Of a stretch of DNA of 64,000 bases, positions 23,571 through 34,948 are shown in pieces. Position numbers and translations under genes: made by a program. The notes below the pieces were generated by a model. The model had not been told where the DNA came from and did no database searches. It saw only the letters and a list, made by a program, of their open reading frames with translations. Every line of letters starts with the position of its first letter. The stretch's first letter is position 1. Source of the stretch: Dicyema japonicum (Eukaryota > Dicyemida > Rhombozoa > Dicyemidae); contig RDEW01000003.1 in NCBI GenBank assembly GCA_011109175.1, positions 1,546,429-1,610,428 of the forward strand. Direction: 5' to 3'.

Positions 23571-24945
23571 TTTGCTCTAAAGTAACTTTATATTTAGGTT
23601 TTTTATCTTGGGGATTTAACATCTCTACTTTACTCCGGGATTTTACTACTCTATTTTCCTTGGGAATTTAACTTATCTATTTTGTTTCTCTTGAAGCATA
23701 ACTTAGTTGTTGTTAATGTTTTCAAGAGATAAATTTGTCTTATCAACCCTGACAGTATCAACGACCCGGGTTCTTATGACATGCGACAATTACTGTGTGC
23801 TAAATTTTTATGTTTAAAAAAATTACTGTGAATATAAACGACCATCAACAAGTAGGACTTTCTATTTAGAATTGTGGAAAGGGGATAGATTTGATATAAG
23901 GTAATCTCTAAAAGACGTCTTCGATTAAAGATTACCCAACCGGATAATGTTTTTCGTAGCAGTAAATGTTGTGGTTGGAATATTTGAGATTTCTGAGAGT
24001 AGTCTGTAAGTTGATATTTTAATATTTTTAGGCGTTCTTCTTGATGATATCTTTGACTTCTTTCAGATTCCTCAATTCCACCAGAAAAGTCGGATCCAGG
24101 AATTTCGAGTTTCGACCTCGATCCTTTCTGGTGATCAATTTTAAAGCGTCAAGACGATCTTGGAATCCCAAGTGGGATAACCCTCTCGGATACGAGCTTG
24201 ACCAAGACGAACCAAGAAAGTTTTGAAATTATAAATTAATCTCCAGAAGAAAAAATGGTTTCTCCTTAAATTTTGTGCAGGATTCCAGATGTGATCTGAC
24301 TTCCATTAGAGAATGTTTTGGAAAATTTGAGGTCTTGAAGATATCCCTAGGATTTCTGGATGCATTGGTCTTTAGATGGAATGGTTATATTATCTGCGTA
24401 TATCGAATCATGGTGTTTCCGCAGAATTTTGTTACGGACTTAGTAGTCTGTAATATGACTTCCTCTGCGTCCACTGAGGAAGTTCGCAATCTATTTCTTG
24501 ATTTTAATTGTATATTTGAGTCAAAGATCTTCTTCGTAAGTATCTTCCATATTTGCACACCTCATGTAAACGAACATGCTAAGGAATCTGTGCCCCTGTT
24601 TAAATTGTAGGCCTCATTAATGGATTTTGCTATCGGACGATTTTTTATTTGCTTACAAGTTGCAGATGGTTAGATAAACTCGGATAAAGAAAATTGTTTT
24701 ATTTTTAACTACACAAAATTTTAACAACTAGAAGTTCCTTACAGCCAAGGCTGGACTCTCGGAATTGAAAACCTAATTCCCATGACCAGGGCTTAGCCAT
24801 TCGCTTAGCCATTTACTTTCTCTAATATGTTTCCATAATTTAACTCAAATTTATTTTTATACAATTTAACTAATTAATTAATAACGACTCATGAAAAATG
24901 GCATTTTATGGCAAAACATTTTATGACTCATATCTGACTTGATAA
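23571..24945. other. intergenic DNA, no assigned gene
   Basis: Two open frames (24041-24226 and 24275-24610) show no family motif. The rest is AT-rich with stops. I cannot support a feature here. Confidence 0.35.
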
Positions 24946-24954
24946 GAGAAAGAG

Positions 24955-25725
24955 TAAATGAAGAATGCGATATTTTCTGTTCGAGACTCTCTAATGAAAT
25001 ATTTCAAAAACGAATATAAAAACATCGTGTACGGCTATTTATTACCACCTGAAGGAATTCAACCAAACTTTAAGTAAATTAAAATATTACATGAACAAAA
25101 AATATCCGTAGATGTTGAAAATCAAGAGTTTGATGCTACACCTGAATCGTCTACACCTAAACCAAGGTATTTTTTGTCGACGAGGTTAAATTTAATAAGT
25201 TCATAGCTGGATTTAACGTTTCAATGAGAAAAAACTATGAACGAGCTTTAAAGGAAAAAATAATACTTTAGTTTCTAAATCTCTATTTAAAAGTTAAAAA
25301 CATCAGTATTTGCTGGGCAGTGAATAAAATAGGAATAACTGTATAAAATTTTATAATTCTGAGCTTTTATGGGATAAGTGACGCTATTGATTATTTCAAT
25401 TAGTCTGAGTCATAATTTAGTCATGTGACAACGCAGCAATTCACAAAACAAATAAAATTGCTGAAAGATTCTCATTTAATGGAAATCAACTGAAATTCCT
25501 CCCGCCATATTCGCCCATGCTGAACCCGATAGAAAACATATTTTCAAAATGGAAAAAAGTAAAAAATCTAAGAATATCCCATGGGGAAGAAATTGTGAAT
25601 CTTTTGGTCATGGTGTACAACATCTCGCCTCGGGGAGATGATTCAAATGTGGGAGATGGCATTACTTTAGTTTTTTTTGTTGGACATGGTTTTTCGTGAT
25701 CATGGCATAGCGAAAGAGCGTTTAA
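24955..25725 (+). mobile_element. IS630/Tc1-type DDE transposon remnant
   Basis: Transposase pieces appear in order: FFVDEVKFNKFIAGFN (about 25165-25215; the strand-2 D/E region, compare F(I/V)DE..FN), then NISICWAVNKIGITVYK (about 25300-25345), and KFLPPYSPMLNPIENIFSKW (about 25493-25553). The last is the hallmark LPPYSP.LNPIE of the IS630/Tc1 (DDE_3) superfamily. Stops and frameshifts interrupt it. The terminal inverted repeats were not located. The segment at 24955-25080 (MKNAIFSVRDSL...) may be its N-terminus or unrelated. Confidence 0.75.
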
Positions 25726-25784
25726 TAAGACCATAAAGAACAAGGATGTTAGAACTAATTGTGTCTCTTTTAGTTTGCAGTTTC

Positions 25785-26245
25785 TATCGCTGATCTGTTA
25801 TTATTATAACCCCAGAGACACAAGACCTTCTAATTAAGTGATCCCTGCCTCTCCTCATATTATGTTCGTTAGAGTCTTTCATAAGCCTACAGAAATGGGA
25901 AGGTTTCTTTTTCAATTCCATACAAGCAAGAATATCTTCTTTGAGTAGGCTGACCTTGCATTTTCCAATGAAACTAATCATGAGACAACTTAATAATTAG
26001 TTTCTTCGCATTGGCTAACAGCTGAGGAAAATGTCTAGAAAGCATGAGATCCAAGAAGATGCAGACAACTGTGTCCTTTCCTGCACATGGGGGCTATAAG
26101 TATTATGTATCTCGTAAAGTTGTCCTTTGAAGGTTGAACTGATAAAGCAGCTCTGATTTACTGTGGTATAGCTTGATACTACTGCACTATGACATGACTG
26201 GTATCTAGGACCTCTGCTATTGGTTGTTTCTTTTCTGTTAACCAC
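25785..26245 (-). mobile_element. APE-type LINE, C-terminal remnant
   Basis: The minus-strand frame reads LMKDSNEHNMRRGRDHLIRR, with AAGTGATCCCTGCC on the plus strand near 25837. It shares the GGGATCACTT ending of the other LINEs; REEHRERK/RGRDHL-type residues precede the stop in several copies. The upstream part is heavily decayed. Confidence 0.5.
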
Positions 26246-26444
26246 CGATTTCCTTTGATTGAAGGGACGGGGGTTAAATAAATACCTTCAATACACTTAA
26301 TGTCTTCCATCCTAATGGTTGATATAATCTTTTGCCTCATCTTAGTAGACTTGGGGGGTGTATTCTGGGTTATTAAAATAAAGAATTAAATAAAGCTTAT
26401 TATAATATCACACAACAAACTTTATTTGACTTTCTTGGCTGAAC

Positions 26445-26600
26445 GTCTAGTGACATTGGATCTCACTGTCGTGGGTTCGAATCCGATAGATAAACCTTTC
26501 AGCGAAGGTAAATTATTGTAAACCAGATCCCACACATGAGGTGATGAGTCCTTCTGACACGACAAGGTTGCTCAAAGAGATTTTCCTAGCTTCTCATTGA
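26445..26600 (+). mobile_element. tRNA-like sequence, probably a second SINE family
   Basis: CTTGGCTGAACGTCTAGTGA resembles a D-arm/A-box and GTGGGTTCGAATCC is a perfect T-arm/B-box, 30-35 nt apart as in a tRNA. No matching acceptor stem closes around them, and no clear anticodon arm folds, so a functional tRNA is unlikely. The sequence continues without a tRNA 3' end into GATGAGTCCTTCTGACACGA, so I read it as a tRNA-derived retroposon head. Confidence 0.5.
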
Positions 26601-27500
26601 CCAATTCCACTGTAAAGATTATCATTATGAAAGCTCAGAGTGCGTCGTTAGGACGTGTGATGAAAAGAAAAGAAGGTGGACCTACTTCTCCATCTCTTCA
26701 GAAGCAGAAGCCTTTAATGAACTATTAGAGGATGGATTTGGTTGAGAAAATTTAGTTTAATCACATTTAAAGCTTCTGTTGATTTCAGAGGCTGCTAAAT
26801 ATATGGAACGAGTCGAGAAACATTTTTACACGTGGACTACAGATTAAACTTTAATTACCTTCGACCGAAATGGACAGCTACGAGATTCTAATCCGGAACC
26901 ATCTGGATTTGGTTTGGCACATTTTTGATATGTGATTTTATAAAATAAAATTTCTGGTGCAAGGCCGATATGGTCGGTTATTGTTAACAACATACGTGGA
27001 TTTTCTGATAAATGATCTTTCAGTTCTTTCAATTTTGCGATGAAACCAGGATCTTGCGATGGAGCCACTTTTTTTGTTCAGAATTTCGAGTTGCCGAAGT
27101 TTCACGAGCCCCTTACCAAGTCTATGTTTACAGGAAGAAGACATGGACTTTCATCCACCATGAGGGTAAGTAGACAATCTGTGTAATAGATGTACTTAAC
27201 AATCTGACTCATTAACCACGTGGCTAGCTGATTGGCCATTATAATTATAGAAATTGAAAGAATGTTGTTGTAAGGGATATTAACCTTGAGTTAGCATGTG
27301 ATTAAAGTCATGAGAGGTAATCAACCATGAATTAGAATAGCTCAACAGTACTTTAGCATAATTTCTAGAATCTAACAAATTATTCTTTCTCACTATTTTC
27401 TCAGAGATGTGTCCAGATTGGAATTAAACTCAAAATCTTGTATGTTGGTTTTTAATTAGTTCAGACGTGCTAGAATGACAAGTTATCTTTAACAAGGCAA
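26601..27500. other. intergenic DNA with one possible coding remnant
   Basis: On the minus strand between about 26840 and 27170, fragments such as MVDESPCLLPVNIDLVRGSR and KLKELKDHLSENPRMLL look protein-like but match no family I can name. I see nothing else. Confidence 0.3.
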
Positions 27501-27528
27501 TACTCGTAAATCATAATTAACCACAATT

Positions 27529-28010
27529 GACTAATAACTACAGCAAATGTATGTGGATAATATTTGCCAAATTAACTAAAATTGGAACAAATGGCATCAA
27601 ATATGTGCATCAAATATGCATATTGACCTATTAACTAAGCCCAATGAGGGTAACACAATATCCAATACTCTATTCCTTTTTTAACATAATCACTAATTTA
27701 TATAACCATGGTGGTATTTTATGTGAAAATAACCAGTACTTTTCGCGAGAGCCATAATACATAGGTATTATGGACTAATAACTACAGCAAATGTATGTGG
27801 ATAATATTTGCCAAATTAACTAAAATTGGAACAAATGGTATCAAATATGTGCATCAAATATGCACATTGACCTATTAACTAAGCCCAATGAAGGTAACCA
27901 ATATCCAATACTCTATTACTTTTTTTAACATAATCACTGATTTGTATAACCATGGTGGTATTTTATGTGAAAAAACCAGCACTTTTCGCGATAACCATAA
28001 TGGCTATAGC
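27529..28010. repeat. 244-bp tandem duplication
   Basis: The unit starting GACTAATAACTACAGCAAAT at 27529 begins again at 27773, an exact offset of 244 bp. The copies stay nearly identical (ATGTATGTGGATAATATTTG, AACCATGGTGGTATTTTATG, CTTTTCGCGA). A few substitutions and small indels separate them, which suggests a fairly recent duplication. It is non-coding and followed about 200 bp later by the stomatin-like gene. Confidence 0.9.
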
Positions 28011-28212
28011 TCACAGACAGGTTTATGACGGGGTCACTCGTTAATCCAGAAGCATCGTGATTTGACAAGTTTACTTAAAAATTACCAAATTTTAAAAAGA
28101 AAACCACAAAAATTACATTTCGTGGGCAATGTCATTTAAAACAAAAAATTGTCATTAATTTAATAAATTTATGGACGTAAAGAAAGATTTAGTCTGTTAT
28201 GATTTGAGCTAA

Positions 28213-29148
28213 TGCATAGATAACATTGAAAATAACCACGACGGAGCAAATTTGTGCGAAAGCATCCTGAAGTTCGCCTCTATTTTATTGATGATTTTAA
28301 CATTCCCATTTTCTCTCATTTTTGCAATAAAGGTAATAATTTAGACCTACTCAGGTCGTTATGGAATATGAACGGGTTATCATATTTAGACTTGGAAGAG
28401 TTCTCAACCAAAGACCAAGTGGACCAGGTTTGTCTTTATTGGGAGTGTCTTAGGACTGTTCTTTATAATCCCTTGCATTGACAATGTTAATGTCGTCGAT
28501 ACGAGGACGCAATCCTTTGATATTCCCCCACAAGAAGTAAATTTGTGATTCATTAGAGGTTTTAACAAAAGATTCCGTGACAGCGAATATCGATGCTGTT
28601 GTCTTCTTTCATATTAGTGATCCTCAACTTTCTGTTTTAAAGGTGGCGGACGCTCTAAAATCGACTAAACTTTTGGCAAGTTCAATTCTGAGAAATGTCT
28701 CGGAATGTACAGTTTAACAGAAATACTCCGTGATAAAGAATCCATAAGCCGGGAAATTTCGGTAATGTGCATTCAATAACATTAAGAATCAACTTGACGA
28801 AATCACAGATCGGTGGGGGGTAAAACTGGAGAACTTGGAAATGTGATGATATTTTTATTTTGTAGGAAAGATATACTAATTCCAAATGATATGAGGAGAT
28901 CTATGGCGGCAGAGGCAGAAGCTATTAGAAATGCTAATGCAAAGGTCATTCTCTTATTAATATAGATAATTGCTGCTAAGGGAGAAAAGGATGCTTCGGC
29001 CTCATTGCGAGATGCCTCTGAAATTATATCAGAGTCTCCTTTGGCAATACAACTTCGATATTTACAATCATTGACTACAGTTGCTGCTGAAAATAATTCG
29101 ACTATAATCTTCCCAATTCCATTAGAATTTTCAAAAATATTTAAGTAG
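28213..29148 (+). CDS. stomatin-family (SPFH/band 7) membrane protein
   Basis: A stomatin-like integral membrane protein; family members insert as a hairpin and organise membrane microdomains and channels. Exons joined at introns 28333-28354 (22 nt), 28428-28453 (26 nt), a 22-nt intron near 28538 and 28945-28965 (21 nt) read ESILKFASILLMILTFPFSL (hairpin), VVMEYERVIIFRLGRVL, PGLFFIIPCIDNVNVVDTR, QSFDIPPQEVLTKDSVTAN, VADALKSTKLLASSILRN, TDRWGVKLENLE, MRRSMAAEAEAIRNANAK and EIISESPLAIQLRYLQSL, ending NNSTIIFPIPLEF, stop 29146-29148. These are the conserved stomatin blocks. The middle (about 28690-28880) has unresolved small introns or shifts. The true ATG is not identified, so the start given is only the left end of the open frame. 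Confidence 0.85.
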
Positions 29149-29269
29149 AAATAATTATTTTATTCACTAATTTATTTAAAAATAGACATTTTATTAACAG
29201 ACAAATATGGGGGTTATATAGACTGCCGGTTATTTCCTCTAAGGCTGCATAATAAAATATGATTTTGGC

Positions 29270-29390
29270 CACGTGGCGCCATGTGGTGCTTCGTGGCTAA
29301 TTGGTTGAAGTTTCTGTTCCTCCTCTCTCTTCCTCTGCGTGCACAATGCCTGCAGGCCATAATGAAAACTTGTCATAGCAACTTTACTTT
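29270..29390. repeat. repeat family B fragment joined to a CCTGCAGG repeat
   Basis: GTGGTGCTTCGTGGCTAATT and TTCTGTTCCTCCTCTCTCTT match the start of repeat family B at 42930-43020. They run directly into GCACAATGCCTGCAGGCCAT and ACTTGTCATAGCAAC, the CCTGCAGG repeat as it occurs at 41628. The two sequence types may therefore be parts of one element. Confidence 0.5.
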
Positions 29391-29477
29391 ATTTAACAAT
29401 ATTTAATATTTAAATTAAAATTAATATTTATTAAGTTATAATTCTTTATCTCAAACCCATTTCATTAATAATGTATC

Positions 29478-29550
29478 GGGATCACGTGATAATTAGTTTG
29501 GTTCTACCGTGTTCATAGGTCGTTAAATAAAATAAATTGACATAGCAATT
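29478..29550 (+). mobile_element. LINE 3'-end fragment
   Basis: ATCGGGATCACGTGATAATT followed by GGTTCTACCGTGTTCAT and a TAAATAAAAT tail is almost identical to the 3' terminus of the element ending near 47470 (ATCGGGATCACGTGATAGTT, GGTTTTACCGTGGTC). It is a very short 5'-truncated copy. Confidence 0.7.
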
Positions 29551-29919
29551 GAGATCAAATGGAGGAACCACTATGTTTCGTGAAATCATGGTTTCTAAGT
29601 GTGGCCAGAGGTCCCAGGTTCCTGAGATAAGACTTGCTACTTATCATCCCAATTGCTTGACAGCAATCGTGCGGATTTAAAATTATTCTACCATATCTAG
29701 GCTGTTTTATCGACCTCCATGAATGATCTCTAAAAAAGTCTTAACAAAAAAGCATGTTTTGTATAATATTTGTTTTTTTACATGATTGATTTTTAGAGAT
29801 TTTAGTATAAAAATTGAGGCAGCGCATAGTTGCAAGTAGCGCCGCAACATAATATCCCCCAGCCTTCAAACATTTTTGTCTCGTGAATTAATTTTAAATA
29901 TTTCTGTATGACACCTTAA

Positions 29920-31290
29920 TGTTAGGGTACCTCATCTTGAATACAAGGACAATCTATGAATTGTGATACCAGGGAACGGACATACTTTCTTGGGACTTTC
30001 TTGGGTGCCCACTGACGAAAAGGAACTGCGGAGCCATCTACAAACAAAAGAGGATGAACTCTCCAGAGTCACGGAGAAACTCTCCTTACTCGATGGTCAT
30101 ACAGCGTTCTTCCTTTTGAAGAATAGCATCGGCTTGCCCAAACTCCTATATGCTCTCCTATGTTCTCCCTGCTTCAAACATCGTGACATCTTCCTGTCAC
30201 TGGATAGGACATTGAGAAAATCAGCTGAATTGCTTCTAAACATCCACTTTGATGTGCCGAGTTGGAACCAATGCAAGCTTCTTACACGCCTCGGAGGAAC
30301 GGGTCTCAGGTCGGCGCTGGAATTCGCCTATCCAGCATATGTGTCATCGCTCTCAAGTGGAAGCCTTTTGGTCCAAGAAATCCTACGTATTACAACCGGA
30401 CTTTCATGGAAAGAGTCTTCGATGAAGCTCGTCGCGAATAGTGTGAAACTGGTTTGGATATGCCGAACGATCCTTCGAGGCAACGTGACTGGGATGATAT
30501 CTACTCCAAGAATATCTTCGAAGTGCTAAAGTCTGAGGCCAACCAGCATCGTCTTGCATGCCTCGTGTCAGCCGCCAACCATGGGAGCGGAGCGTGGCTT
30601 GATGCACTCCCGTCTTCCTCCCTGGGGACCCTATTGGACGATGACTGTATTCGGATTGGAATCGCACAACGCCTGGGAGCTGATGTTTGCGTCGAACACC
30701 AATGTCGCTGTGGAGGGATCGTCGATGCCAAAGGGCTGCACCCGCTCTCGTGCAAAAGGAGTGCGGGCAGAGCACCCCGCCATGCTGCTATGAACAACAT
30801 TGTCTTGCGAGCTCTTGAAGCGGCAGGCTTCCCGGCAGTACTGGAGCCTGTGGGATTGGACCGCGGAGATGGGAAAAGACCGGATGGGTTAACTATCTTT
30901 CCGTTCACTGAGGGAAAATCGCTCGTATGGGACTGCACTGTTGTGGATTCTTTCTCGAACTCGATGATACTCAGCTCGGCGCAGTCTGCTGGATCGGCAG
31001 CCGATCTGGCCGAGAAAATCAAGATTAAAAAATATGGCGAAATTGGAGACCGCTACCGTTTTGTACCGGTAGCAATCGAGACGTCTGGTGCGGCCGGAAG
31101 TATTACAGCCTCTTTCCTAAAGGAAATCGGGGGGAAATTGGCCCACCGCAAGAAAGACGTGCGGGAAGCGGTCTGGCTGAGGCAAAGAATTGGTATCGCA
31201 GTTGTCCGCGGAAACGCTTACTCCGTGATGTCAGCAGCCGCTCTCCTCTCTATAGTTAATAAATAATTTTTTATTGTTAATAAATTTTTA
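29920..31290 (+). mobile_element. LINE with C-terminal zinc finger and restriction-like endonuclease, 5'-truncated
   Basis: Two plus-strand frames, offset by a shift near 30430, encode the C-terminal half of a reverse-transcriptase element. The first (about 29963-30430) has the post-RT segment HTFLGLSWVPTDEKEL and HTAFFLLKNSIGLPKLLYAL. The second (30430-31266) has CVEHQCRCGGIVDAKGLH and PLSCKRSAGRAPRH (zinc-binding CxC...Hx3C) and KRPDGLTIFPF and LVWDCTVVDSF, which fits a PD-(D/E)xK restriction-like endonuclease. Architecture and order are those of site-specific R2-type LINEs by analogy; the exact clade is not established. Base composition is clearly more GC-rich than the surroundings, which suggests a young copy. 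Related copies lie at 47.6-49.3 kb and 59.6 kb. Confidence 0.75.
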
Positions 31291-31490
31291 TTTACCAAAA
31301 AAAATCTATGAATTTGTCCAAAAGAAGATACTTTGACAATACAATCTTAAGTTTTTGAATTCTTCATAACTTTGTTAAAATAATTATTTTATGATTAAAA
31401 AATTAATTTTATTTATTATTTTTTTAAATTTTTCAAACAATTGAATATCTCTATTGGAGTATAGCCATGATCTAGAAGAAACATTTTTCT

Positions 31491-33096
31491 CTAAAAATAA
31501 CGATAAAAATTCGATACTCTGTCGAAATCAATTAATTTAATATAAACAGATTCTCCAAAAGAATTGAAATGGACAATTACTCTATTTTCCATTATATGAA
31601 CAGCCAAACAGGGATTTAGATGACGAAAAAATTGTTTGGAAAATTTATCACTATTCGACTGAGGGAAACCTTGTAATATGAGTTTGTATGGTTTTATTAT
31701 ATTCAATAACCCCCATTTCATCAATATAAAGACTTTAGTGAGACAAAAATACACCTTATTTTATTTATGTTTGATTCTTTTTTTGTGGAATATATTGTGA
31801 TCCCCGAAGAATCTGTATAAGATCCTAAAAGCGCATTGGGGCTGTCAAAGTCGTCATAAAACAAAACTAAATGATTCATTTCATTTATTTTAGAATTAAT
31901 TACAGCAACATTGCCTGATTCGTAACTGTAAATATTATAAATGTCATACAATACTGAATAATCTGATTTATTAAAACCCTCAATAAATTTAGCTCCATTC
32001 GAATAAAATTTAACAAAATAAGAAAGAAAATCGTTTTCAACATCTTTTGACTGTTTCCTCTTATTATTTTCTAAGTGAAAGAGTAATATACTTTCAATAT
32101 TTGTTGTGCATTCAAGATTTGATTCCTCCAATAAACTCAATTCAATGTCCTCTAGTGTCCAACCGTCCTTAATAAATCGCCTCGCTGATAATTTATAGGA
32201 AATTATGTTTGAATCGACACTGAAACCTAAATTATAAATTATTATACTTTGTTCTTTAATTTTTCGAATATTTATATTACTTACGATCCGTCTTTTTATT
32301 GTTCTTAAAATAAAAATAACATAAAACTCATTTTTTTGAATTTTATATTTATATTTTCCAACAGCTAAAGCGGGCTTGGGACGACTTATTTTGGTGTCAA
32401 ACTTGGTTTTTAAGTTAAATTTCAAAAGTTGATTTAATATATCCGAATCGTTGTTGTCTTCTTTTTTAAAATTAAATTTAGGACAAAAAGAACTTTTCTC
32501 TCTAAAATATTTTCCAGGAATCTATAATATTTAATATGCAAACAGAAAAATTATGAGATTGGTCGTCGTCTGAATCATCAATATTTAGTGGTGGTTTTGA
32601 TTCCCATTTAGTTCGTGTGTTTTCTAGGACAATTTCATTCGCGGAATTGTTAATTTCCCCGTGATATCTCAACAATTCGGGCAAATGAATTTTTTCAAGA
32701 CGCAGTTGATTGACAGTTCCATTTTTATCCCAATCATATAAAAAGTACTACTTGATTACCTGATATTGAACTAATTACACTGGACACGTCATGTTCATTT
32801 TCTTCCGTATTTTCTGGTGATTGTGAAGAAACTGAGGATGATTGTTGCCCGTTTATATAACTAACATCCTCGCAACTCGAAAATGAACTTTCTTTAATTT
32901 CTTGCTTATCGAATTCTGATAGTATAATAGAATTTGCATCTATTAAGTCTGGTTCGAGTTCTGTTGGCATTTCAACGTCAACACTATTCTGATCTAATGC
33001 TGTTTGAGTACCAAATGAAATAATCGTTTGATCGGGGACCCATTTTCCATCAATCTCATTAACTATGTTGCTTGTTATATCTGATGATTCTTCCAT
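31491..33096 (-). CDS. FAM194 (ERICH6)-like protein
   Basis: A minus-strand gene beginning MEESSDITSNIVNEIDGKWV (an upstream in-frame ATG exists at 33114), with a Ser/Glu/Asp-rich N-terminal region and then WDKNGTVNQLRLEKIHLPEL. The conserved part reads YFVKFYSNGAKFIEGFN, HLVLFYDDFDSPNALLGSYT and SSGITIYSTKK. A 22-nt intron (31733-31754) joins INK to ISLYIDEMGVIEYN, and a 19-nt intron (31651-31669) joins to FRHLNPCLAVHIMENRVIV and HFNSFGESVYIKLIDF. The pattern (YxxG, then AxF...G...Y..sG.I.L....G.I, then .L....GVRI....I...F...GE..RF) resembles the FAM194 C-terminal domain. Family members are poorly characterised. The match is by pattern memory, so moderately sure. The first intron is unresolved. 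Confidence 0.5.
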
Positions 33097-33316
33097 TATT
33101 AATATAAATGTCATAGAAACATCATAAAATTTATAAAAGTTAAATAAATATTTTATAATTATTTTGGTTTTTTCAAAAATTTATTTCTTTGCCATGTGTT
33201 CCAGTTTTTGATGGTGCACAATACTAATTTGGAGAACTGGAAAATAACAACAACAAAATTTGATAGCATAATAGCATTTTTTCTTTTTACATCAAAAACT
33301 AAAAAATAGTTAAAAA

Positions 33317-33595
33317 TTGGCGCAGTGTAAAGAGTGCCTGCAAAAAGGCCCCTAGCTAGAATTCGGCTTCAGTACACTCCGGTTGAAGGTTCCACGTATC
33401 TACGATGCTTTGGCTTGAGGACTGACGCTGTCATAGTAAACATCTCACTGCGAATCTCCATAAAAAACATACACGCAACAAAAAATAAGTAAAGCATTTT
33501 TTGATTCCCTCTACGATTAGTTATAATGACTGTTCTTTACTTAAACAAAGTGTGTACCCTACCACACTTTAAGCTAACATGGCTCTGCGTAAAAG
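33317..33595 (+). mobile_element. tRNA-derived SINE, copy 3
   Basis: The head GGCGCAGTGTAAAGAGTGCC, the body GGTTGAAGGTTCCACGTATC, ACGATGCTTTGGCTTGAG and ATCTCACTGCGAATC, and the tail AAAAAATAAGTAAAGCATT then GATTAGTTATAATGACTG match copy 1 in order. It is full length but diverged. Its limits are estimates. Confidence 0.8.
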
Positions 33596-34948
33596 TGCAG
33601 TTTTTATATATAAAATTAACTTATAAAACTATTTACTATATTATGAAATCAAATAGTCATTAATACTTTGTTTTTTAAATTATGATCTTTAGTGAAAATT
33701 TTGGATATTCGTGAAATAGCTACTTATTCAACCGAGGCAGAATTTGCAGTAAACTTCGAAGATTTCCACATACAGGAGAATTTTTAATATTGGAATTAAA
33801 TTTTGAAACAATCAGACCTAGTTTAGGAAGATTCAGAAAGAAATATTTTGTTGCGGTTAACCAACTACCTCATCCTGCGACAACAACGTAAAATGGTTTT
33901 ATAATTTTAGATAAAATCTTTTCTTTCCAAACGGACTTGTTTGTTGTGATTAAGGATGAAGGCAAGCTATCGTTTCCGAATTTCTTTGATCAGATGTGAC
34001 GTTGATCCGTAACCAAAAGCAATCAAACTACCCCGATAACCTGCAAAACCGCGTATTCAAAAAGACTGTACTCTAAAGACATTCCCCAGCTGCCTTCCAA
34101 ATTTTTGATGCTGCTGTACTGTTTTTTACCGATTTCCTTATCGTCACAGAAAATAGTACATCCCCCCATGGATTCATCGCATCATGGTCTTATTTCCCTC
34201 CTGAGATCAACTTCACACACAAACACAAGACTAAAAAAAACTTTGTTGCCACACTCAAAAACCCCAGATTTTTTGGAAAACTCTTAAAATGATTTATTCG
34301 TGACAAGCTTACTCTCATGTTTCCCGTAACACTGGAATATCTATAAAATTGTGAAATCTATCCTCGGTCATGCTAACTCACTCATAGGCTATAAGACCAG
34401 AATCAGTCATCATCATACTACAATGAGTTTCCGTTGTTGAGGACCTCGTCCTCAGAAATTGCAGAACTAATCAGTGTTTTTTGCCCACGTGTCAAAATTT
34501 ATCACATAATTTCAGAATTCAAGTGCAAGAGAACCGAATAGTCTAGTCATTCACTGTATATAATCTGGGTCCGAATGGCATTCTCACATTAACAAATCTC
34601 ATCGAACGATCTATTTACCATCTTATTTGAACCCCAACCGCGATCTTTCCGTTCTGATTTCCTCGTGTCAGTTGTTTCATGAAACAGGATATATATGGAC
34701 TCATGAATGAACTCTTTAGATACGAAATTTATAAACTTTTAGAAAATATCGCTCGGGTTATGAGTGATGGCGTCAAGAGAACTGTCCCAATAAAACTGGG
34801 TATTCTAATTCCTATACAAAAGTCCCACAAGCCAAATAAAAAAAATTAAGACCAATTTGATAACTAACGAACAGAGGATAAATTGATATAAAATTTATAT
34901 TTAAATATTAAAAATTATTTAAAATAATTAGATATTATTTTAAACTAC
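33596..34948. other. intergenic DNA, no assigned gene
   Basis: Plus-strand pieces such as GEFLILELNFETIRPSLGRF (about 33775-33830) look coding-like, but no frame could be followed and no family recognised. The last 100 bp before the next gene are extremely AT-rich. Confidence 0.3.

Noticed and set aside
26445-26520. Functional tRNA gene
   Set aside because: The B-box is perfect, but I cannot close an acceptor stem or draw a clean anticodon arm, and the sequence continues into a repeat-like body.
30404-31022. Minus-strand frames of 123 and 173 codons at the 30-kb LINE
   Set aside because: They lie opposite the zinc-finger/endonuclease frame, whose motifs are clear; the antisense frames only reflect the high GC content.
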